Part shown: positions 7,981-15,000 of the stretch, piece by piece | Numbering within the stretch: position 1 is the first letter of the stretch | How the letters are laid out: the number at the start of each line of letters is the position of its first letter | Source of the DNA: Hirudo medicinalis | Lineage: Eukaryota; Annelida; Clitellata; Hirudinida; Hirudinidae | Direction of reading: 5' to 3' | Length of the DNA: 15,000 nt | Assembly: GCA_011800805.1 (NCBI GenBank) | Contig: MPNW01000822.1 | Coordinates: forward strand, 24,587-39,586 | Position numbers and translations under genes: made by a program | The notes under the pieces: model-generated | Databases searched by the model: none | What the model was told of the DNA's origin: nothing | What the model saw: the letters and a program-made list of their open reading frames with translations, nothing else

Positions 7981-9590
7981 GGTTAGCCTGTTTGCAGGTT
8001 AAGCTGACCTTTAAGATAAGAAATTACTTATTCACAAAGGAAATTAAAAAAAAACTGAACATTTAAATAAGAGACGTATGACGCTCTGACGTTCAAAACA
8101 ATCATTAACTGATTAATTCATTAAAATATTGCAAACTTAAATGTTCTTAGAAAATTTTTTACTTGTAACAAATGCTTATTTAATGGTCTAATATTTAAAT
8201 CAATGAACTATACTCTAGCGTAACATGATGTTTTCATTTATGTTTGCACCTTTAGCTTCGGATTAAATTCACGATTTGAAAACACAGCGACCAACTGTTT
8301 ACGTCTATCCGAATTTTAAAAGTGAACATCCACTTCAAAGAATCTATTTTGCTTCATTTGAGTATGCAGAAAATGACTTTTAATTGTAAGTAATAACAAA
8401 AACATTTACAATTTAGAAAATAATATTAAATTTAAATTTATCACCTGATAATTTCTTAAATGTTTCGAAATCTTAATAATTAATGACAGAATCAATCTTT
8501 CTCACCTTTTAGAACTAAAGAATAATGTTCAAAATCTTATAATTCTTCGATGAAAAACATAAATGCAATTAGAAAGATAGAAATACACTACTTGGTGTGG
8601 CAAATACAGAACAAGGGTCTCCGATAGGTTTTTTTTGTCAGGTAAAATGGTCTCATTTAGTTCAAGCGATCGCTAGTTTATTTTTCTCAGCATTTCTCAG
8701 TCGAAAGATGAGAAAGGGATAAAAAAAAAAGTTTATTGAGTGAGTTCGTGCTGTGAGCACAAAAACCTGGAATTTAACGTGTGCATTTGGCCCGTATAAT
8801 CTCTAATTTCCACAGCGTTTCTGGCTGCGAGTAATTGATAACCTTGTGCACGTGCGCACTTGTGAGCGTGCTTGTGCCTCTCGAATGTATTTTCACATTG
8901 TGATTGTTATTCTTAATAAATAATTTTACTAATTAATTTTACAAATGACACATTCATATTTCGACAGTCCTGTCTAAAGTCGTTCCTCTCACAAAACAAA
9001 ATCACTTATTTTCAGAAAATCAGAGAATGGTAAAAATTATAATAGCTTTGCTTAAATTTAAAAAAAAATAAGCAGTAAATAATTCGGAGAGTTTAATGCG
9101 TAAGGCAGCTCGAAAATAAACTGTTACTTAAAAGAGACGAGGTCCGTAGTCGCCTATTGTTTCAGTCGAGCGCTTTTCCCACGGATATTTTTCTGCGTGT
9201 ACGTGCACCGGTGACGTGTTTATCAAGTGTAACTAACGTATTAATTACATCAATGTCATCATCATTTCTACTCTGTAATATTTACATTTATAATTATTCA
9301 TGTAATCGTGTCCTGCATGTAACTGCCACACAGTATTTAGTGATTGGCTCCTGAAGCTCAGGAAGGGAGTATCATCCGTGCCTTTTGCACTTCTCCTTCT
9401 AGAGTTGAGCTTATCTTTCGTAGTTTTGATTACAAAATGTGTTTCCTCAATCGCTAAATTCTCACTTTCTCAATTTAAGTCGTTATAAGAGATTCTACCA
9501 ATAAATCATGACGCCATAGAGTTACGGTCTGATGAACATTGATGATGATGAAGAGGTTAGCGAAAATCATTCCAGGTGATGATAACCTGG
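7981..9590. other. TADA2B upstream region, no recognised gene
   Basis: This region is AT-rich. A possible 3' splice site lies just upstream of the TADA2B start (minus-strand CCTGCAAACAG before 7988), so a non-coding first exon may lie further right. Around 8846-8859 there is a local GC-richer spot with GTGCACGTGCGCAC, which contains the E-box-like palindrome GCACGTGC (8848-8855). Around 9130-9215 is another CG-containing patch. No coding exon could be supported. Confidence 0.4.
8848..8855. promoter_or_regulatory. E-box palindrome GCACGTGC in a GC-richer patch
   Basis: An isolated CACGTG core flanked by further GTGC/GCAC steps (8846-8859), about 870 bases upstream of the TADA2B start codon. 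It is compatible with a bHLH site in a promoter but could occur by chance. Confidence 0.25.
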
Positions 9591-9597
9591 TGGTTAT
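9572..9597. other. Small inverted repeats (hairpin potential)
   Basis: CCAGGT at 9572-9577 is the inverted complement of ACCTGG at 9585-9590. The central ATAACC (9582-9587) can also pair with GGTTAT (9592-9597), so two alternative small hairpins compete. No poly-U tail or known RNA fold goes with them. Confidence 0.35.
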
Positions 9598-9612
9598 AAC
9601 CTGTGTGTCTGC

Positions 9613-9780
9613 ATGGCGATGATAATCGTAAGCTGTCGTGATGATGGCGGCAGTGATCGCAGTGACCTCAAAGATGATGACCTCTATGATAACAAAGTGA
9701 TTAATTCTCGGTTCATCTTCTCATGGCAAGTCCATCGTCCTTCCATCTCCACACGTGTACAAGAGTCGCACCTCCGCTAA
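9613..9780 (+). CDS. Small ORF of 55 codons, unidentified
   Basis: ATG at 9613, stop TAA at 9778-9780. The product begins MAMIIVSCRDDGG, continues with an Asp/Ser-rich stretch (SDRSDLKDDDLYDN) and ends QESHLR. The DNA is richer in G and C than the surroundings. The frame is closed upstream by a TAA 30 bases before the ATG. No family is recognised, and no donor or acceptor clearly ties it to other exons. The Asp content partly reflects GATGATG simple-repeat character, which argues against a real protein. Confidence 0.15.
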   Translation: MAMIIVSCRDDGGSDRSDLKDDDLYDNKVINSRFIFSWQVHRPSISTRVQESHLR

Positions 9781-9940
9781 CGCACGCGATCGCACAATCC
9801 AGGTACACAACCGAGTGAGACGATGTTAACAAAAAGGCGCTTCAACGGACAAAAAAGCTTCCTTTTGAAACGCTAAGAATTCTAAAAATGTCGAATTAGC
9901 CGAGTGTGAAGCGAGAGTTTGTAAAAATGGAGAGTAACTC

Positions 9941-10700
9941 GTGAGATGCCGAGTTAAGGAAGTGTACATCATTTTATGGCAAGCGCCACGCCTTTCGATA
10001 GTCGAAATTTACTGTCAAATTAACTCTTTGAATAGAAAAGCTGTTCCTTGGTTTGTCAAATGTACGACGGGCGGAGCAAGTTTATGGCTTCTGCGACTTT
10101 TCATTGGTTCGTCTACTGAATGGACGGAAGTAATTGGTCTTAATAAAGTAGGAGGTGCTTAGGGATACGATAGGATGGCGATTGGTTGGATATGAATGTT
10201 GGGTCATATTTCTACAGTCAACTTTTATGGCGACAATGCTAAGTTTTCAAAGATTTATGTCGTCCTCGTGCTTGTTGCTGCTACGAATTTATTTATTATA
10301 ACTTTTTTAAATTTTAATTCAATCAATCAAGCCGTTCCGATATTACTTAGAGGTTGGTTGAGACTGGTAATAATTTGTGCTAATAAAATTGATTGAAACA
10401 TTTGTGTTTCGAGAAGATGAAATTGTTGTTAAAAACAATCATCAAGATCACCTGCATCCATCGCCTATCAATCACGAAATTTATGTGCAAGTGTAATTTG
10501 TAGAAGTCCTAAACTATTTCAATTATTAATTGCTATTGAATAACTTTGATAATTGATTTGAAGCAATTGCTGCAAATAATCAATTAATTGCAGGCCAGAT
10601 TAATATAAAATTTAAACACATCGGACGACAACGATTAATTGAATTATAATTTAATTGATTGATAACTGACTGATTGATTGATTATTGCGTAACTGAAACA
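9941..10700. other. No gene recognised
   Basis: There are open frames of 66-73 codons on the + strand, but they show no family motif, no good splice context and AT-rich composition. At 10620-10690 the sequence is a loose run of AATTGATT and GATT steps. I see nothing functional that I can support. Confidence 0.4.
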
Positions 10701-10712
10701 CAACATTTTCAG

Positions 10713-10774
10713 GTCAACAAAAAGCAGCAACAAAAGAAACGAATGCACACGAAGACAGGAAACCATGTCACCAA
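10713..10774 (+). other. Possible 62-bp spliced exon of an unknown gene
   Basis: A good acceptor (CACAACATTTTCAG before 10713) and a near-consensus donor (ACCAA|GTAAGTG after 10774) frame a 62-base segment rich in A, G and C. All three + frames are open. It holds ATG codons at 10743 and 10764; the second, ACCATGT, has a purine at -3. It may be a 5' UTR or start exon. No partner exon is identified. Confidence 0.3.
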
Positions 10775-10882
10775 GTAAGTGCTTGTCGAGTGGTTGTTTC
10801 ACGAGTTAACAAGTTGATTGAAAGTTGAATGTTTCAACCGCGTATCAATCAAATGATACGATCCAATTAGAGCACGGCTTGA

Positions 10883-10925
10883 CCAATTGACCAATGGCAG
10901 TTCAGAGGCACGTGGTCACATGACC
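10883..10925. promoter_or_regulatory. Cluster of CCAAT, E-box and inverted TGACC motifs
   Basis: Two CCAAT pentamers (10883-10887 and 10891-10895) are followed by CACGTG (10909-10914) and GGTCACATGACC (10914-10925). The last is an inverted repeat of a nuclear-receptor-type half site with a 2-base spacer, and it also holds a CACATG E-box. Such density in 43 bases of otherwise AT-rich DNA suggests a promoter or enhancer element. The target gene is unknown. Confidence 0.35.
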
Positions 10926-11200
10926 TCAGTTTCCCACGAGTTGACTTTCAAGTCCTGAAAACCGATCAACTTTTCATTCGACTCTGACCTTCTTTTTAGG
11001 GATTCTGTGCACGTCTATTTATATTTCTATTTATAAACCTCATTTATACGCCTCTCTGAATGACCATGATAATGATTGTAATGTTTAAGTAATAATAATA
11101 ATAACAATAGATTCGTTGATGACTGAATATTAATTATTGAATGAATCATAAATTATTGAATATTATAATAAGTTATTATATAAGTTATTAAGTTATTATA

Positions 11201-11440
11201 TATAAGTTATTAAATACTATAATAAGTTATTAAATATTATGATAGGTTATTAAATATTATGATAAGTTATTAAATATTATGATAAGTTATTAAATATTAT
11301 GATAAGTTATTAAATATTATGATAAGTTATTAAATATTATGATAAGTTATTAAATACTATAATAAGTTATTAAATATTATGATAAGTTATTAAATACTAT
11401 GATAAGTTATTAAATACTATAATAAGTTATTAAATATTAT
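11201..11440. repeat. 20-bp AT-rich minisatellite, 12 copies
   Basis: The unit is GATAAGTTATTAAATATTAT with variants: A or T at position 1, G at position 5, and C in place of T near position 17. Twelve copies lie end to end in exact 20-base register, and degenerate copies extend left to about 11150. Copies 3-7 are almost identical. The C variants (TAAATACTAT) cluster at the left edge and in the last five units, suggesting unequal exchange or slippage. No spacer sequence is present, so this is not a CRISPR array. Confidence 0.95.
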
Positions 11441-11777
11441 GATAGGCAGTTGAATTCATAATTTTCTGAAGCAATAATTGTAGGTTGTCAAAATATTTTG
11501 ATACATTCAGAAAATGCATGAAAATGTTCATGAAATTATGTCCATGAAAATTATTCGATAAAATATTATTTATAAAATAATTTGCACAAAGTTAAATGAA
11601 TTGGGCGAAGAAATATTTTGAAATAATAACGAACTTCTGTGGGAAAATATATTCAAGCCAGCACACATTTGAGTTGATAATTAGGAATCATTGACACGAA
11701 TTTAGTTGAAATATTAATTATAACAATTATTATTATTCGAAGCAGTGAACTGCATTTCAAAATTAGAAAACTGTGGT

Positions 11778-11798
11778 GATGATGATGATGATGATGAT
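11778..11798. repeat. (GAT)7 microsatellite
   Basis: Seven perfect GAT units inside AT-rich non-coding DNA. Confidence 0.95.
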
Positions 11799-12084
11799 TT
11801 CATGCTAATAACTTTAATAACTGTTCAAATTCTGTTTCCCTTGTAAAATGTGTTCAATAATTCATAATTCAATTATCCGAATATTACTCCCAAATAATGT
11901 TTATTATTTACAAAATTAATATAATAATAAGGTAATAAGTAATATATTTAAATATATTTCCCCATTATACAACAAATCAAATAGAAATTATAAGCAATTA
12001 TTGATCAAGAGTGTGCTACAATATTATTTAAGTTATTTTCTCACATTTGTTGACCAACTCGTGTAAAAATAAACTTGTTAGAAG

Positions 12085-12197
12085 ATGAAATAATATTCGG
12101 ATAAAATGATATTCGGATGAAATAATTATTCGGATGAAATAATATTCGGATGAAATATTATTCGGATGAAATATTATTTGGCTGAATTAACATTCGG
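12085..12197. repeat. 16-bp tandem repeat, 7 copies
   Basis: The unit is ATGAAATAATATTCGG, and every copy ends in CGG or TGG. Start positions are 12085, 12101, 12117 (a 17-base copy), 12134, 12150, 12166 and 12182. The outer copies are more diverged than the central ones. No coding frame runs through it. Confidence 0.9.
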
Positions 12198-12560
12198 TAC
12201 AAAAGTACACGCATTTGAAGCGGATGTGTTAACAATACAAGAAGCAGTTCCTTTATGAAATGATGACCAACGTTTAAACATAATTTATTAATATTTGTGA
12301 TTGTTGTGATTTATTATTTTCATTATTCATTAAAAATAATTATTTATGATGACAAGTAATTTATTTATAATTTCCAACAAAATAACAAACGTACAACACG
12401 TATGAAATATTCATCATGGATGACTTTAATGAAATCTCACTGAGATTAATTATTCGTGAGTGATTATTCGTTGCTTCCAATCTCATTTATCAATCGAGAA
12501 CTTACAAATTAGTTGTTACTTTCAAGTTGTTAATCCTCGTAAACAAGAAATCAAATCAAC

Positions 12561-12605
12561 CATTTCAATCATTTCAATCATTTCAACCATTTCAACCATT
12601 TCAAT
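12561..12605. repeat. 9-bp tandem repeat, 5 copies
   Basis: The unit is CATTTCAAT or CATTTCAAC, five copies in perfect register. The third and fourth copies share the C variant. Confidence 0.9.
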
Positions 12606-13100
12606 CAGTTGAAACCATGACGTCGGTCGATCATAATTATCCCAATTAATTATAATAACTTAGTCGTGATTCTAACTAATAAATTTATACTAAGTAAGCT
12701 ACTCATACCGATCGTGATTATTGAAGCATTCGTATCCACGTCAATCACGGGCAGCACAGTCGACAAACTAAGTATAATCGAGGTCGCCATAATTACAATT
12801 AATTATAATTAAGTTAACCATAATTAAGGGTGACGTGAGAAAGTCCACACCACTCGTGAATGAAGACGATAACCCCATGACGTAGCTTCTAAATGACTGT
12901 AAGCATAAAGTCTCTGAGAAAGTTAGACGGAGTATCAATAGGCCTCAGTCTATTAATCTTGCGTGGACGACTGACTTAATAATGAATAACTTGTGATCAA
13001 AAGTTAACATCAACATCAAGATCTTGTGCGTCTTCATTGCTTCGATGTGTGCGTCTCGTTTGTTAGTATTATTATTTATTTATTATTAATTATACATTGT

Positions 13101-13120
13101 ATAATATTATTATTATTGTT

Positions 13121-13195
<75 letters not shown>

Positions 13196-13202
13196 GTTGT
13201 TG
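13101..13202. repeat. Compound (ATT)-(GTT)-(GCT)13-(GTT) microsatellite
   Basis: An ATT/GTT run passes into thirteen perfect GCT units (13151-13189) and then back to GTT. On the other strand this is AGC/AAC. Read as protein it gives only poly-Leu or poly-Cys/Ala-type runs, so no gene is called. Confidence 0.95.
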
Positions 13203-13350
13203 TCATGTAATTACAAATATGAGTAGGAATTCTTGAGAATATTTACTTTATTACTTGCACGATCGATGTCATGAAATTATCGGACAACTTCTTGTGACAA
13301 CATTCAATCATGTGACTTGCTGAGGAATTTTTAAGACAGACCCTCATCAT

Positions 13351-13364
13351 TACTGTATACAGTA
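13351..13364. other. Perfect 14-bp palindrome
   Basis: TACTGTATACAGTA equals its own reverse complement. It sits directly before the (CAA)n array and between the two complementary triplet arrays. Confidence 0.6.
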
Positions 13365-13367
13365 TAC

Positions 13368-13368
<1 letters not shown>

Positions 13369-13406
<38 letters not shown>

Positions 13407-13407
13407 G
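13369..13407. repeat. (CAA)n microsatellite, about 12-13 units
   Basis: Pure CAA/ACA repeat. It is complementary to the GTT run at 13118-13150, about 220 bases to the left. Confidence 0.95.
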
Positions 13408-13463
13408 TAATAATGTGAGTGCAAATAGTAGTAGCAGCAGTGTCAACAATAATAAAAATACAA

Positions 13464-13497
13464 CTAATAATAATAATAATAATATTAATAATAATAA
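13464..13497. repeat. (AAT)n microsatellite
   Basis: An AAT/ATA triplet run with one ATT interruption. It follows an imperfect GTAGTAGCAGCAG segment (13428-13440). Confidence 0.85.
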
Positions 13498-13624
13498 AGA
13501 AAACAATAACAACAACAAGTCACCAAAGAAAGCGTGCCATTTGATAGCAACATCAATTTTTCACGTGTCTTTTGTGTCTGTTTAGAACATCGTTATCACC
13601 AACTCGCTACATTTCTAAACAACT

Positions 13625-13738
13625 ACAACCACAACAACATCACAATCACAACCACAACAACATCACAATCACAACCACAACAACATCACAATCACAACCA
13701 CAACAACATCACAATCACAACCATAACAACATCATAAT
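13625..13738. repeat. 23-bp tandem repeat rich in A and C, about 5 copies
   Basis: The unit is ACAACCACAACAACATCACAATC in two halves (ACAACCACAACAAC + ATCACAATC), starting at 13625, 13648, 13671, 13694 and 13717. The last copy is diverged (ACAACCATAACAACATCATAA). Degenerate AC-rich copies continue to about 13795. The frame through it codes only for His/Asn/Thr/Gln runs. Confidence 0.9.
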
Positions 13739-13799
13739 AGCATAACAATCACAACCACAGTTACATCACAATAACATCACATTTACTACAAACATCATC

Positions 13800-14125
13800 A
13801 CCTATTTCATCGGGTCTTCTCAACCAACCTTCCCACCCTGGAACTTCCCACACCCACCAAAGCAATTAAAATCTGTCCCTGGTAACTCACATAAGCCACC
13901 TTCAGAGCTCTTACAGGACTCAAAGGCAGATTGTGCTTCGCCTCGTTAGGTTGAACGTCCTCATGTTGCGCAAGGAAAAGATTGAAGGAAGGAACAAAGG
14001 AAAGATTGAGGGAAGGAACAAAGGGCCACTCAAAAACTCCCCTTCCTGGGACCCCGTTCACCGCTTCAAAGTGGACACGACAGGCTCTAATTTTCCGGGT
14101 TTTCTCCTAAAGGCATTTTAATTGA
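13800..14125. other. GC-richer stretch, unidentified
   Basis: This is clearly richer in C and G than its neighbours. It has open frames on both strands (minus 13807-14061, plus 13933-14121), but neither product resembles a family I know. It could be a piece of a dispersed repeat or an exon of an unknown gene. It contains the 24-bp direct repeat listed separately. Confidence 0.3.
13977..14024. repeat. 24-bp direct repeat, two adjacent copies
   Basis: AAAGATTGAAGGAAGGAACA + AAGG (13977-14000) is repeated at 14001-14024 with a single A-to-G change. In the + frame it codes KIEGRNKG twice. Confidence 0.9.
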
Positions 14126-14201
14126 AATGTGGAAAATCTTTTTACAAGTTTCCGAGCAGTTGGAAAGCTGGTGGCAGGATTGGTCGCCAAGATTGTCAGT
14201 T

Positions 14202-14285
14202 ATCATCATCGTCATCATCCTCATCATGTTCGTCATCATTGTACACATCACCAACTCTTCACTCACTCACTCACTCACATACTCA
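14202..14285. repeat. Imperfect (CAT)n followed by (ACTC)n
   Basis: 14202-14240 is an imperfect CAT/CGT/CCT triplet run. 14260-14279 is about five ACTC units, with a partial extension to 14285. Confidence 0.85.
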
Positions 14286-14365
14286 CAAGTGAAGGCCACA
14301 TTCCTGCAGAAGAAACAAGACCTCATAATGAGTGCTCAAAGATGATGTGGTAACATTGCACCTGA

Positions 14366-14446
14366 TGACGTCATAATCCTCTTTCCAACCTCAAATCTCT
14401 CCACATCACGTGATCCACTGCTGACCCACTCATTACCATGGTGACG
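14366..14446. promoter_or_regulatory. CRE, E-box and X-box-like motif cluster
   Basis: Within 81 bases lie the full palindromic CRE TGACGTCA (14366-14373), the palindromic E-box TCACGTGA (14406-14413) and ATTACCATGGTGACG (14432-14446). The last is close to the RFX X-box GTTACCATGGTAAC. These are binding sites for CREB/ATF, USF/MITF-type bHLH and RFX proteins. Three long motifs together in AT-rich DNA suggest a promoter, possibly of a gene to the right on the + strand. Confidence 0.45.
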
Positions 14447-14579
14447 AAACCGCTTTCATGTCGACAAATGCTTGTTTCATTGTAAAACTCAATTAGGTAT
14501 TACTTGAGTTATTAACAACAAATGCCTAAAAATCACAACAACAACAATAATAACAACAATAATATTAATTTGCAACTGG

Positions 14580-14659
14580 AAATTAGTGATCTCATCTAAA
14601 TCGTATTCCTCCTGGCGCGCCCTCGGCTTCTCCAGGAGCACGTTGATGATTTTGTCAAG
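14580..14659 (+). other. Possible first exon ending in a strong donor
   Basis: The GC-richest short stretch nearby (contains GGCGCGCC) ends at GTCAAG|GTAAGT, a perfect donor on the + strand. It starts about 130 bases right of the CRE/E-box/X-box cluster. One + frame is open (LVISSKSYSSWRALGFSR). The minus frame through it (TYLDKIINVLLEKPRARQEE) looks protein-like, but its acceptor would overlap another donor-like site and no ATG precedes it. Strand and function are unresolved. Confidence 0.3.
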
Positions 14660-15000
14660 GTAAGTTCTTCCTGGCACTCACCTCGTGTGGAAACATCACA
14701 AGCGAAAAACGGAAAACGATGGCGGAAAAGTTTGCAGCGATGACATTCATTGACACGCATGACTGATTTTTTAAATGTTTATGGCAGAACCAGTCTTACG
14801 TCATACTTTGGTGTTTCCTCGTCCCTCTTACTGCAACATTGCGTGGTCATCCAACCAACCACATCGTCCCAACTCTCTGCACATTTTATGCAAGCTTTTA
14901 ATTCGGGCCTTGTTTCTCTTGTCCCTCATCACGTCTTGTGATTGATCTTGCAAACATGCATTTGAAGAGTTTCAACTGCTAAACATTCACCAATCAAACA
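14660..15000. other. Right edge, no gene recognised
   Basis: There is a good minus-strand donor-like GAG|GTGAGT near 14674-14682. On the + strand an ATGGCGG context starts a 15-codon frame (MAEKFAAMTFIDTHD) at about 14720, followed by TGA. Neither can be tied to a gene. The 63-codon + frame from 14750 shows no family features. Confidence 0.3.

Noticed and set aside
9157..9354. 65-residue + strand ORF after a possible acceptor (TTGTTTCAG near 9163)
   Set aside because: No family motif, no clear donor and AT-rich content in the second half; not enough to call an exon.
9941..10396. Two + strand ORFs of 73 and 66 residues
   Set aside because: Lengths are expected by chance at this scale, with no motif and no splice context.
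11201..11440. Regular repeats that might suggest a CRISPR array
   Set aside because: Units are contiguous with no unique spacers, are A/T only apart from a few bases, and sit in an animal genome.
13026..13226. Leu-rich ORF, with a facing Leu-rich ORF on the minus strand at 13243-13518
   Set aside because: Both are translations of GTT/GCT/CAA/AAT microsatellites; there is no membrane protein behind the Leu runs.
13534..13737. ORF rich in His, Asn, Thr and Gln
   Set aside because: It is the translation of the 23-bp A/C-rich tandem repeat.
14127..14353. Two overlapping ORFs of 72 and 74 residues in different frames
   Set aside because: Both run through the CAT and ACTC simple repeats (Ile/Val or His runs). 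The end VKATFLQKKQDLIMSAQR looks protein-like but has no support.

Overview
This window looks like nuclear DNA from an invertebrate animal. It is AT-rich, its genes are split by many short GT-AG introns, and the three genes I recognise belong to animal families: an alpha-2-macroglobulin/CD109/TEP protein, the STAR-family RNA-binding protein Quaking/HOW, and the SAGA subunit ADA2b (TADA2B). I cannot name the phylum. Nothing prokaryotic or viral stands out. All three genes were found by stitching exons by eye, using splice sites, phase continuity and recalled family sequences; no database was searched.

Layout. At 622-1022 (+) are two exons of an alpha-2-macroglobulin-like gene. At 1037 there is a single N, and straight after it, in mid-exon, starts the second half of a KH domain: the 3' part of a Quaking/HOW gene (+, four exons, stop at 2621-2623). 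The two genes have no reason to be joined, so the N most likely marks a scaffold join or assembly error. At 3347-7980 (-) is an apparently complete TADA2B gene of 16 coding exons. It encodes 432 residues with ZZ zinc finger, SANT, central ADA2 region and C-terminal SWIRM domain, and the phase of every splice junction fits. Quaking and TADA2B converge, and their nearest poly(A) signals cross, so their 3' UTRs may overlap.

From about 7981 to 15000 I recognise no gene. This 7 kb holds a possible small exon (10713-10774, +), a 55-codon ORF (9613-9780, +), two clusters of transcription-factor-like motifs (10883-10925 and 14366-14446), a possible first exon with a strong donor (about 14580-14659, +), and many tandem repeats. 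The repeats include a 20-bp AT-rich minisatellite, 16-bp, 9-bp, 23-bp and 24-bp arrays, and two complementary trinucleotide arrays facing each other near 13.1-13.4 kb.

I found no new multi-gene system. The observations most worth checking are the A2M/Quaking junction at the N, a probable GC-AG intron that separates two zinc ligands of the TADA2B ZZ finger, a 75-bp stop-free in-frame intron in the same gene, and a possible alternative C-terminus of Quaking made by reading past its last donor.
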